In this document: piece after piece, positions 8,821 to 16,559 of the stretch | Layout of the letters: the number at the start of each line of letters is the position of its first letter | Position numbering within the stretch: the first letter of the stretch is position 1 | From: Burkholderiaceae bacterium | GTDB lineage: Bacteria > Pseudomonadota > Gammaproteobacteria > Burkholderiales > Burkholderiaceae | DNA: 39,437 bases | NCBI GenBank assembly: GCA_947448305.1 | Contig: CANFME010000011.1 | Coordinates: 1-39,437 of the forward strand | Direction: 5' to 3' | Notes under the pieces: generated by a model | Told to the model about the DNA's origin: nothing | The model's database searches: none | What the model saw: the letters and a program-made list of their open reading frames with translations, nothing else | Made by a program: the position numbers and the translations under genes

Positions 8821-9609
8821 TTACGAATCGTAGCGTGGATAACCAGAGTTTTTCGACTCTGCTTCTAAATATCTCATCATCGCAGGCCATTCTAAAACGC
8901 CATAAGGCCTTCTCGTTCCTGGTTGATATAGATGGGCTGTTTTCTCTAGAACCTCTTTACTTGGAAGGTTTAGAGATTGACCGCTTGCCATTGCATCGAC
9001 TTGGGCTCGGCAGGAGAGCTCTAACTGATACATGGTATTAAAAGCTTGTTGAACAGTCGCACCGCAGGTGAGTAGACCGTGATTTTTTAAAATCATGGCG
9101 TCATGATTACCCAAATCAACTACTAGTCGCTTACGTTCCTCTAGATCAATTGCTGGACCTTCAAACTCATGATAACCATGGTGACCTACAAATCGAATGG
9201 AAGTTTGAGTAATGGGTAACAGGCCACAGGCCATTACTGATACGGCCATACCTGCTCGGGTATGAGTATGAATAATCGCGTTAACATCTTTCCTGGCTTC
9301 GTGAATACAACCGTGTATGACATAGCCAGATTTGTTAATGCCGTAATCTGTTTGAGGGCTCGATAAGATGTTTCCGTTGATATCAATTTTCACTAAACTT
9401 GAGGCGGTTATTTCTTTATAAAGTAAACCGTAAAGATTAATTAAAAGGTGCTCAGTACCTGGAATTTTTGAGGTGATGTGATTGTAAATTAAATCAGACA
9501 TGCCGTATAAATCAATCAAGCGGTAGCATGCTGCTAGTTCAACACGGGTTTGCCATTCTTCAGGACTAACCTGATTTTGAACGGAGGGGAAATTTGTAGA
9601 ATAGTTCAT
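8821..9609 (-). CDS. Class II aldolase/adducin family protein
   Basis: Protein of 262 aa with the fold of L-fuculose-1-phosphate aldolase and ribulose-5-phosphate 4-epimerase. The metal ligands are visible as HTH (H114, H116) in AIIHTHTRAG and H177 in LKNHGLLTCG. The YNHITSKIPGTEHLLIN segment is typical of the non-sugar-phosphate subgroup often found in degradation clusters, where members act as aldolases or decarboxylases of hydroxyacids. The start ATG at 9609 follows AAAGAGA closely. The gene diverges from the amidohydrolase across 83 bases and precedes a Bug receptor. The natural substrate cannot be given; cleavage of a hydroxylated acid from this cluster is an inference. Confidence 0.88.
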   Translation of the reverse strand: MNYSTNFPSVQNQVSPEEWQTRVELAACYRLIDLYGMSDLIYNHITSKIPGTEHLLINLYGLLYKEITASSLVKIDINGNILSSPQTDYGINKSGYVIHGCIHEARKDVNAIIHTHTRAGMAVSVMACGLLPITQTSIRFVGHHGYHEFEGPAIDLEERKRLVVDLGNHDAMILKNHGLLTCGATVQQAFNTMYQLELSCRAQVDAMASGQSLNLPSKEVLEKTAHLYQPGTRRPYGVLEWPAMMRYLEAESKNSGYPRYDS

Positions 9610-9692
9610 AAGTCTCTTTTTAAATTTAATCCAATTATTTTAGGTTTAATATTACTACTAAAGAGTTAATCACCTATTAATTATGGAGTTAT

Positions 9693-10586
9693 ATGTTGCC
9701 AATAGTAGAGCAAGAAAAGATTCAATTTACCGTTCCAAAGGGTGCTTGCGATTGTCATGTACATGTATTTGGTCCAGAGAGTAAGTACCCTTATTCTGAT
9801 GATAGGGCTTACACCCCAAGTGATGCAAGTGAAGAAGATTTGGCGCAATTGCATAAGAAAATAGGAATAGAACGTTTAGTAATCGTTCATCCAAGTCCAT
9901 ATGGGGTTGATAACAAAAGATCTCAAGATGGGATTGCATTCTTTCATCAAAATGCACGTGGAGTAGCGGTGATTGAAGAAGACACCATTTCATTGCAAGA
10001 AATTACATCTCTACATCAGTCAGGTTTTAGAGGTGCGCGGCTCAATTTAGAAACTGCCGGCATGCATGAGCCGTCGGCAGCCAAAGAAAAGTTTATAAAG
10101 ACTGCTCACCTGATTCAATCCATGGGGTGGCACGTTCAAATTTACTCTAATATCGCCCTAATTGTCCAACTGAAAGAGGTGATTTTGCAAAGTGATTTAC
10201 CGGTTGTTTTGGATCATTTTGCGCGTATACCAGCTGATTTGGGATTAAATCAAGAGGGTTTAAAGGATATTTTTGAATTATTAGAAAGTGGCAAAGTGTG
10301 GATGAAAATGTCTGCTCCTCAACGCATATCAAATAATCCAGATGGACAAGCTGTTACCGACCTAGCTAGAAAATTAATCCAAATTAATCCTGATAGATTG
10401 GTATGGGGTAGCGACTGGCCACATTCTGGAGCTCATCCTGGAGTTACTAGAATGAAAGAAAACATTGAGCCCTTTCACCCAATAGACGATGGTCATGCTT
10501 TAAATCGATTTGCAGGTTGGGCTCAAGATCCACAGTTGATTAAAAAAATTCTAGTGGATAATCCTGCAATCCTTTATCAATTTTAA
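9693..10586 (+). CDS. Amidohydrolase 2 family protein (LigI-like lactonase/hydrolase)
   Basis: TIM-barrel metal-dependent hydrolase of 297 aa. The opening CDCHVHVFGP (HxH at 22 and 24), LDHFARIP (H175) and WGSDWPH (D241) match the branch of the amidohydrolase superfamily that holds 2-pyrone-4,6-dicarboxylate hydrolase (LigI) and sugar-lactone isomerases/lactonases. Such enzymes open the lactone ring of small carboxylated substrates. A GGAG about five bases before the ATG sets the start at 9693. It is followed 41 bases later by the Ldh_2 dehydrogenase on the same strand, so the two are probably one operon. LigI function itself is not proven, as no other protocatechuate 4,5-cleavage genes are present. 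Confidence 0.85.
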   Translation: MLPIVEQEKIQFTVPKGACDCHVHVFGPESKYPYSDDRAYTPSDASEEDLAQLHKKIGIERLVIVHPSPYGVDNKRSQDGIAFFHQNARGVAVIEEDTISLQEITSLHQSGFRGARLNLETAGMHEPSAAKEKFIKTAHLIQSMGWHVQIYSNIALIVQLKEVILQSDLPVVLDHFARIPADLGLNQEGLKDIFELLESGKVWMKMSAPQRISNNPDGQAVTDLARKLIQINPDRLVWGSDWPHSGAHPGVTRMKENIEPFHPIDDGHALNRFAGWAQDPQLIKKILVDNPAILYQF

Positions 10587-10627
10587 TTAACAGCTGATGA
10601 ACTTTAAAGTTGGCTTTGAGGCTTTGT

Positions 10628-11686
10628 ATGACCACTAATTTTCCAATCAATAATTCTCCTATTCAGTCGGATCAACTTGTTGATTTTTGTTCTCGAGTGT
10701 ATCAATCTATTGGAGTTCCAAAGGAAGATGCTGATTTTGCTGCTGATACTTTAGTCCAAGCAGATTTGTGGGGGCATCAATCGCACGGTGTTTTAAGACT
10801 TGCTTGGTATTTTGCGCGCTTGAAGTCTGGTGCTATGAAAGCACTTACTAAAGTTGATACAGTGGTAAATGCAGGCGCTGTTGCTGTGATAGATGGCAAT
10901 GATGGTCTGGGGCCTGTTATTGCTAAGCATGCAGTTTTGCAAGCTACTGAGCGCGCTAAATTACACGGCATTGGGGTCGTTTCAGTTAGAAACTCGAATC
11001 ATTTTGGTACTTGTATGTATTACACAAGGATGGCGGCAAAACAAGGTTGTATTGGCATGTTAATGAGCAATGCTGGCCCGAACATGGCGCCATGGGGAGG
11101 TCGAAAGAAGAAAATCGGCACAAATCCTTGGTCAATTGCCGTGCCTGGTGGCAAACATGAAGCAATTGTGATGGATATGGCTAATTCAGGGGTTGCTAGA
11201 GGTAAAATTTATCTCGCAAAAAACCGTGGCGAGCCTATTCCAAATGATTGGGCGATTGATAAAGAGGGGAGACCAACAACGGACCCAGCAGCTGCGATTG
11301 AGGGTTTGATTTTACCAATGGCTGGGCACAAAGGTTATGTATTCGGGGTCATGATTGATATCTTATCTGGGGTTCTTTCCGGCAGTTCTTTTCTAGATCA
11401 AGTGCATGGCCCATACGACCCCGTGAATCGAAGTGGCGCAGGACATTTGATGATTTGTATGAATGTTGAGGCTTTTCAAAAATTGTCTGAATTTGAAGAA
11501 AAAATTGAAGCTTATGTAACTTCCTTAAAAGATGTTCCTTTGGCGCAAGGATTTGATCAAGTTTTTTACCCTGGCGAAATGGAAACTGTTGCAGATCAAA
11601 AATATCGTATCCAAGGTTTAACATTGCCAGAAGATACTCTTCAAAGTCTTATTTATTTATCCCAAGAAACTGGCGTGAATTTCTAA
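10628..11686 (+). CDS. Ldh_2 family malate/L-lactate/ureidoglycolate-type dehydrogenase
   Basis: NAD(P)-dependent 2-hydroxyacid dehydrogenase of the family unrelated to Rossmann malate dehydrogenases, 352 aa. Motifs are GHQSHGVLR (49-57), the catalytic-histidine motif NSNHFG (H125), GPNMAPWGG and GHKGYVFG. The frame is open to a TTG at 10610, but GAGG at 10618-10621 sits six bases before ATG 10628, which I take as the start. Family members oxidise malate, lactate, ureidoglycolate or sulfolactate. Here the enzyme follows a lactonase-like amidohydrolase, so it may oxidise the hydroxyacid released by ring opening. That order of steps is inferred only from gene order. Confidence 0.9.
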   Translation: MTTNFPINNSPIQSDQLVDFCSRVYQSIGVPKEDADFAADTLVQADLWGHQSHGVLRLAWYFARLKSGAMKALTKVDTVVNAGAVAVIDGNDGLGPVIAKHAVLQATERAKLHGIGVVSVRNSNHFGTCMYYTRMAAKQGCIGMLMSNAGPNMAPWGGRKKKIGTNPWSIAVPGGKHEAIVMDMANSGVARGKIYLAKNRGEPIPNDWAIDKEGRPTTDPAAAIEGLILPMAGHKGYVFGVMIDILSGVLSGSSFLDQVHGPYDPVNRSGAGHLMICMNVEAFQKLSEFEEKIEAYVTSLKDVPLAQGFDQVFYPGEMETVADQKYRIQGLTLPEDTLQSLIYLSQETGVNF

Positions 11687-11839
11687 AAAATATACAAAAG
11701 AAATTGTGATGGTCTTTTTTTCATGGAAAAGCATTCATTTATTTGGTGCAAAGAACATTGAAATATAGCAATTGCAGGCATGAAATACTTAAAAAATTAT
11801 TACTAGAATTGTCAGATGCAATTTATACTTACCTCATTA

Positions 11840-11857
11840 ATTAATCAAATGATTAAT
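11840..11857. promoter_or_regulatory. 18-bp perfect palindrome upstream of the CocE-type hydrolase gene
   Basis: ATTAATCA-AA-TGATTAAT is a perfect inverted repeat of 8 bp arms around two bases, 43 bases before the ATG at 11900. Position and symmetry suit a dimeric regulator's operator, but no regulator gene is in the window. AT-rich palindromes can occur by chance. Confidence 0.35.
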
Positions 11858-11899
11858 AAAAAGATCAATAAATAAAAATTATTAATAGGAGAGACAATA

Positions 11900-13639
11900 A
11901 TGCAAGCTTTGAAATCAGAAATACGTGATGGCATGAGAATTGATTGGGATATGCCCATTCAAATGGATGATGGTCTTATTTTAAGAGCTGATATTTTTCG
12001 TCCAATCCATGAGGGTAAGTTTCCAACACTCTTAACTTATGGACCTTACGGAAAAGGTCTCTCCTTCCAAGAGGGTTACAAGACAGCTTGGGAGATTATG
12101 GAAAAAGAGAACCCTGATGTCATGCGTGGAACGACCAATCAATATCAAAACTGGGAAGTCGTTGATCCTGAAAAGTGGGTCCCAAATGAGTATGTCTGTA
12201 TCAGGGTAGATTCAAGAGGAGCTGGTCGCTCTCCAGGTTTTATGGCCCATAACAATGGTCGCGAAACTAAAGATATTTCTCAATGTATTGAGTGGGCTGC
12301 TGCCCAAGAGTGGTCGAATACTAAGGTTGGCATGAACGGTATTTCTTACTTTGCTAGTAATCAGTGGCGCGCTGCTGCAGTTCAACCGCCCCATTTGGCT
12401 GCTATTTGCGTTTGGGAAGGTTGGAATGATGGCTATCGTGAGTCCAATAGACATGGTGGTATTGCTTGTACATTCCGAAAAAATTGGATGGAAATGCAAG
12501 TTAAAACGGTTCAACATGGTGTGGGTGATCGTGGGAAGCGTAATCCAATCACTGGTGAAACAGTGTGTGGACCTGAAACATTGTCAGAAGAAGAGCTTCT
12601 AAAAAATGTTGAGAATGTATGGCAGAAGGTCATCGAACAAGAAATGCTAACAGACTGGTACGTAGAAAGAACCGCCGATTTAAATAAAGTAACTGTCCCA
12701 GTTCTTTCAGCAGCAAATTGGGGTGGGCAAGGTTTACATGGTAGAGGAAATTTTGAAGGATATGTTCGTGCAGCTTCCAATCAAAAATGGTTAGAGGTGC
12801 ACGGCGGTTCACATTGGGCACCTTTTTATACTGACTATGGAATTGACATTCAAAAAAGGTTTTTCGATCACTTTTTAAAAGGCATTGATAACGGATGGGA
12901 TAAAACACCACCGATTTCATTGCTAGTAAGAAGCCCTGGTGAAAAATTCGTCCAGCGTAATGAGTATGAGTGGCCTTTAGCTAGAACAAATTGGACGCAC
13001 TTATATTTAAATGCTCAGGAGATGTCTCTCGGGTCAGTAAAAGTATCAAGTGAAGCCCAGTTAACATATGACATGATGGGTGAGGGCGTTACATTTTCCT
13101 TACCAGTTCAAACTGAGGAAGTGGAAATTACTGGGCCAATGTCATTAAAGCTCTTTATTTCTTCAAGTACTATCGATGCTGATATTTTTGCTATCGTCAG
13201 AGTATTTGATGAAAACAATAAAGAATTAACTTTCCATGGTGCCCTTGATCCACATACCCCCATTGCTCAAGGGTGGTTGAGAGCCTCACATAGAAAATTG
13301 GACCTAGCGAAAAGTCTGCCTTATCGTCCATGGCATACCCATGATGAAAAACAACCTTTAGCAGTTGGCGAAATTTATGAGTTAGATGTTGAAATTTGGC
13401 CAACCTGTATTGTTGTTCCTAAAGGTTATAGGATTGCTTTAACGATCCGCGGAAAAGATTATGAGTTTGAAGGTGAAGCAGCCGTTTTATCTAATATGAA
13501 AAATCCTATGACGGGTTGCGGTCCATTCATGCATGATGATGAGACCGATAGACCACCTGCAATCTTTGGTGGTAAGGTCACTTTAATGACTGGACCCAAT
13601 TATCCCGCGGAGTTATTAATTCCGGTAATACCAAATTAA
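11900..13639 (+). CDS. CocE/NonD-family alpha/beta hydrolase (X-Pro dipeptidyl-peptidase S15-like)
   Basis: Hydrolase of 579 aa with an N-terminal alpha/beta domain and a C-terminal jelly-roll domain (from about 350), the layout of cocaine esterase and S15 peptidases. The nucleophile elbow is GIS149Y after VDSRGAGRSPG (103-113), and the likely catalytic histidine is H305 in HGGSHWAP. The region that usually carries the catalytic Asp as GW(Y/F)D reads ANWGGQGLHGRGN (272-284), so the acid must come from elsewhere or be replaced. It is cytoplasmic, with no signal peptide. AGGAGA lies about seven bases before the ATG. It precedes a Bug receptor by 25 bases, suggesting that an ester or amide is taken up and hydrolysed. 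The substrate is unknown. Confidence 0.88.
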   Translation: MQALKSEIRDGMRIDWDMPIQMDDGLILRADIFRPIHEGKFPTLLTYGPYGKGLSFQEGYKTAWEIMEKENPDVMRGTTNQYQNWEVVDPEKWVPNEYVCIRVDSRGAGRSPGFMAHNNGRETKDISQCIEWAAAQEWSNTKVGMNGISYFASNQWRAAAVQPPHLAAICVWEGWNDGYRESNRHGGIACTFRKNWMEMQVKTVQHGVGDRGKRNPITGETVCGPETLSEEELLKNVENVWQKVIEQEMLTDWYVERTADLNKVTVPVLSAANWGGQGLHGRGNFEGYVRAASNQKWLEVHGGSHWAPFYTDYGIDIQKRFFDHFLKGIDNGWDKTPPISLLVRSPGEKFVQRNEYEWPLARTNWTHLYLNAQEMSLGSVKVSSEAQLTYDMMGEGVTFSLPVQTEEVEITGPMSLKLFISSSTIDADIFAIVRVFDENNKELTFHGALDPHTPIAQGWLRASHRKLDLAKSLPYRPWHTHDEKQPLAVGEIYELDVEIWPTCIVVPKGYRIALTIRGKDYEFEGEAAVLSNMKNPMTGCGPFMHDDETDRPPAIFGGKVTLMTGPNYPAELLIPVIPN

Positions 13640-13664
13640 GAATCAAATTAATAAGGAGATTTTG

Positions 13665-14645
13665 ATGTTTAACTATCGTTGGAAGAAACAATTTGTATTA
13701 GGTCTTTTTTTATCCATCACGAGTAGTTTTGTTTTTGCCCAAAGCACAAACTATCCTAATCGTCCGATCAAAATCATTATTCCGTTTCCACCTGGAAATA
13801 CTACGGATATTATGACTCGGATGATTGCACCTAAACTTCAGGAAGCTTTAGGACAAACTGTTGTCGTTGAAAATAAGGCTGGTGCGTCTGGAACAATCGG
13901 GATGGATTTTGTTGCTAAATCAAAACCTGATGGATATACAATCGCTGCTTCACAAGGCGGAAATATGGTGGTTTTGCCCCACACGAGTAAAACGATTCCC
14001 TATAATCCGATTAAGGACTTTGCACCTGTCGCACTTTCTACGACCAACTATCTAGTTGTGATTAGTAATAAAGATGTTCCATTCAAAACAGTTGGTGAGA
14101 TGATTGCTTGGGCCAAAGCAAATCCTGGTAAATTAACTGTTGGCTCGAATGGTGAGGGTGGTTTTCCTCATTTAACTTTTGAGCATTTAGCAAAAGCAGG
14201 TGACTTTACGTTTACCCATGTACCTTATAAAGGTTCAGCGGCTGTTATTACAGATATGGCTGGTGGTCAAGTGATGTTGGGAATTGACGGAGTTAGTGGT
14301 CCGACTCCTCATATTCGATCTGGCCTCATTAAGTTACTAGCTGTAACTAATAAAGTACGAGTCAAAGATTGGCCAAATACTCCCGCCGTTGCAGAAACTG
14401 TGGCAGGTTGGGATTCGAACGGTTGGTTTGGTTATTCAGCACCTGCCGGAACTCCAAAAGAGATTGTTCAGCGCTTGAATACAGAAATTAACAAAGCAAT
14501 GAAGTCACCAGAAATTGTGGAGCAGATGGCGCAATATGGCTTAGCAGTTGTTGCAGAATCTCCAGAGTACTTTGGTCAAGAGTTGTTAAAGGACTACAAC
14601 AAGTACGGAAAATTAGTTAAAGATATTGGTTATCAAGCCCACTAA
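13665..14645 (+). CDS. Bug/TctC-family periplasmic solute-binding protein
   Basis: Receptor of 326 aa with a signal peptide (FNYRWKKQ, then a hydrophobic core ending FVFAQ). The Bug N-terminus YPNRPIKIIIPFPPGNTTDIMTR follows, then ENKAGASGTIGMD and PDGYTIAAS. The frame begins with a TTG at 13662, but AAGGAGA at 13653-13659 fits the ATG at 13665. It is the last gene of the plus-strand run and probably shares a transcript with the CocE/NonD-type hydrolase. GNTTD replaces the more usual AGGxxD in the first loop, so the ligand may differ from those of the other two Bug receptors in the window. Confidence 0.92.
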   Translation: MFNYRWKKQFVLGLFLSITSSFVFAQSTNYPNRPIKIIIPFPPGNTTDIMTRMIAPKLQEALGQTVVVENKAGASGTIGMDFVAKSKPDGYTIAASQGGNMVVLPHTSKTIPYNPIKDFAPVALSTTNYLVVISNKDVPFKTVGEMIAWAKANPGKLTVGSNGEGGFPHLTFEHLAKAGDFTFTHVPYKGSAAVITDMAGGQVMLGIDGVSGPTPHIRSGLIKLLAVTNKVRVKDWPNTPAVAETVAGWDSNGWFGYSAPAGTPKEIVQRLNTEINKAMKSPEIVEQMAQYGLAVVAESPEYFGQELLKDYNKYGKLVKDIGYQAH

Positions 14646-14677
14646 TTTCTTATAACGCATATTACTAATTTTTTCTT

Positions 14678-14715
14678 AAAGCCAATTTCCATAGAATAGT
14701 TTGGAAATTGGCTTT
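14678..14715. terminator. 13-bp perfect stem-loop at convergent gene ends
   Basis: AAAGCCAATTTCC (14678-14690) and GGAAATTGGCTTT (14703-14715) pair perfectly over a 12-base loop, overlapping the stop codon of the minus-strand membrane protein gene. A T-run precedes it on the plus strand, but no U-tract follows on either strand. It may act as a transcript-end hairpin for both genes rather than a textbook intrinsic terminator. Confidence 0.5.
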
Positions 14716-16156
14716 AGCCATTAGTTAATGGCTCTGCTAAAACAATCAAACTGATCACGGTATAAATAATCATTACTAGACTCAATGGTAGTGTTGAAAT
14801 ACCCGCTGCTGAAGGCGAATTAAAAAGCTTTAAGGCTCTCATGTGGCATAGCCAAATTGAGATGACATGACCTAGCAAAATTGAACTAATAGCAACATAC
14901 CAAGTTAATTTGGCATCGATTAATGTGATATCAGGTCTAAGATCAGCGGTTCCACAAATATTCCATCCTAATTGGTAAGGATCAGACAATAGAGCTAAAA
15001 AATTTTGTCCTTGTAATATCAAGCTTGAAAAATTATGCGCTATCAAATAAGCAACCGCTATGGGAACAAGTGTTGGAGCAAAACTTTTAACAATTGTCTG
15101 GAAATTAATTTTTACTTGTGGGTAAAAGTACTTACTAAGAATAAGGTTGAAGGCACAACTTAAAAGAAAAATTGTATATAGGATGAACCAAACCAGGAAA
15201 ACACCAATCGCTCCTGCTACATAGCCATTGATATCTAAAAGCTTTGGTAAGTATTTTGTTAAAAATTGCTCGTAATATTGCCATGCATTACTTCCATGTA
15301 AACCATCAAATAAAACAGTTGATAGCATCGCTATGATGAAGCTTACTGATCCAGATATGGAAGACTGATTAGAGATCAATAAGCCTTTGAAAGGCCAAAT
15401 AAACCCTATTCCTGAGCCCTTTTTCTCCTGATAATTAATGGCAGACGTCATGCCAAAGTAGGAGAAATAAATTGCGAAAAAATCGATGTGATTTCGAACA
15501 CAATCTTTACCAAATAGTATTTTTAAACTGGTACATGTAATTAACCAAATTATCACAATGGAACTAATATAACGAGGTAAGGCCGCATTTGGATAAATAA
15601 CTTCAATCCAACACCATGACAACAATAGAAATGTTGCAGGCCAACAGCCCAACCAGCTTGGATATTTAAACGGCGGAATTAAAGGTTTTTTAAAAGGTAG
15701 GACAATGGCATTAAAAAGACTGTCAATTGGGCTAAAGAGCTGTAATACATTGCCAAAAACCATAAATAAAAGAGGCATACCAATCCACCAATTTACCCAT
15801 AAAACATGCGGAATTAAATTCATGAGTGGATTTTGTGGGCCAGTTAATCCAACTATGAGTAAACCTACAACGATGATTAAAAAGCATAGTTGAATAGGTA
15901 ATAACAAAAATCGTAATTTGTTATTAGAAAAGACTAGGGACTTCGTCTCATTAGTTTCATTTTTTTTAAATGAATCAATCGGTAATTTTAAGAAAATAAT
16001 GGCTAACAAATAAGTGAGGGCAACAGTTCCTGCTGCACCCCATAAAAAATAATTGATAGGTAGAGGTAAATCGTATTTTTCATCAAAGGCATGGGCAAAG
16101 GCTTGCGATGAAAAAAAGTACAGAAAGGAGAAAAACTTAATTCGGATAAACTTCAA
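14714..16156 (-). CDS. Multi-pass integral membrane protein of unknown function
   Basis: About 480 aa with roughly ten or more hydrophobic segments. An ATG at 16213 would overlap the upstream gene by 77 bases and add a polar tail. The in-frame TTG at 16156 instead gives KFIRIK followed by a hydrophobic stretch ending AFAHA, a good signal peptide, so I prefer it although no Shine-Dalgarno is clear. The mature start FDEKYDLPLP...FLWGAAG resembles a membrane family beginning AHG...DLPIP that databases sometimes label fenitrothion hydrolase; I would not infer that activity. Conserved-looking histidines lie near the membrane (DGLHGS, IAHNFS, GHVISIWLCHMRA). It is the last gene of a three-gene envelope module. 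Confidence 0.75.
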   Translation of the reverse strand: MKFIRIKFFSFLYFFSSQAFAHAFDEKYDLPLPINYFLWGAAGTVALTYLLAIIFLKLPIDSFKKNETNETKSLVFSNNKLRFLLLPIQLCFLIIVVGLLIVGLTGPQNPLMNLIPHVLWVNWWIGMPLLFMVFGNVLQLFSPIDSLFNAIVLPFKKPLIPPFKYPSWLGCWPATFLLLSWCWIEVIYPNAALPRYISSIVIIWLITCTSLKILFGKDCVRNHIDFFAIYFSYFGMTSAINYQEKKGSGIGFIWPFKGLLISNQSSISGSVSFIIAMLSTVLFDGLHGSNAWQYYEQFLTKYLPKLLDINGYVAGAIGVFLVWFILYTIFLLSCAFNLILSKYFYPQVKINFQTIVKSFAPTLVPIAVAYLIAHNFSSLILQGQNFLALLSDPYQLGWNICGTADLRPDITLIDAKLTWYVAISSILLGHVISIWLCHMRALKLFNSPSAAGISTLPLSLVMIIYTVISLIVLAEPLTNG

Positions 16157-16532
16157 AGTAGGCTGAGGGTGAATGATTTGATTTGGGATTACTTGCGGTA
16201 CTAGTACTGACATTATTATTTTGTGGATGCCACTCTATTTGAAATTTGCCAGTAGCTTTGGCCTCAAATTTATAAACTACTAATTTATTTTTTGGCACCC
16301 TTACTTCTATTCCATAGGCATGGAGGTGCAACTCACCAGGTGTATTACTTGTTATTTGCCACTCAATTTGTTCATGCTGTTTTACTTTAATGCGAAGTGG
16401 TGGTTTTTCTGAGTGAATTAATTGATCATCAATTAGTTGAAACTGAACTACTTTCTTCATCGTTTGCGTCAATCCTTCAGTTGGGTAAATCATCACCCAA
16501 CTGAAGAATATCAAACATAAAAAGCGTTTCAT
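16137..16532 (-). CDS. Small secreted cupredoxin-like protein
   Basis: About 131 aa with a signal peptide (MKRFLCLIFFSWVMIYP...) and a beta-rich mature part. The segment ELHLHAYGIEVRVPKNKLVVYKF followed by GKFQIEWH matches the pattern of cupredoxin-like domains. The mature part has no cysteine, so a classical type 1 copper site is absent; the histidines in HLHAYG and EWH could still bind metal. The frame is open to a TTG at 16544, but ATG 16532 places a normal signal peptide at the N-terminus. The C-terminal tail is Asn/Ser/Thr-rich. It lies 27 bases after the propeller gene and overlaps the start of the membrane protein gene. Function is unknown. Confidence 0.72.
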   Translation of the reverse strand: MKRFLCLIFFSWVMIYPTEGLTQTMKKVVQFQLIDDQLIHSEKPPLRIKVKQHEQIEWQITSNTPGELHLHAYGIEVRVPKNKLVVYKFEAKATGKFQIEWHPQNNNVSTSTASNPKSNHSPSAYFEVYPN

Positions 16533-16559
16533 TTGCAAATGCAATTGACTTGTTTCGTT

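Noticed and set aside
10610..10627. TTG start for the Ldh_2 dehydrogenase
   Set aside because: GAGG at 10618-10621 is placed correctly for ATG 10628, and the six added residues are not family-like.
11349..12920. Antisense open frames of 60-100 codons across the dehydrogenase and hydrolase genes
   Set aside because: They lie inside well-supported genes, have no ribosome-binding sites or recognisable domains, and look like shadows of the real coding frames.
14714..16213. Calling the membrane protein a fenitrothion hydrolase
   Set aside because: The resemblance is to a family that sometimes carries this automatic label; no hydrolase motif is visible, so I left the function open.
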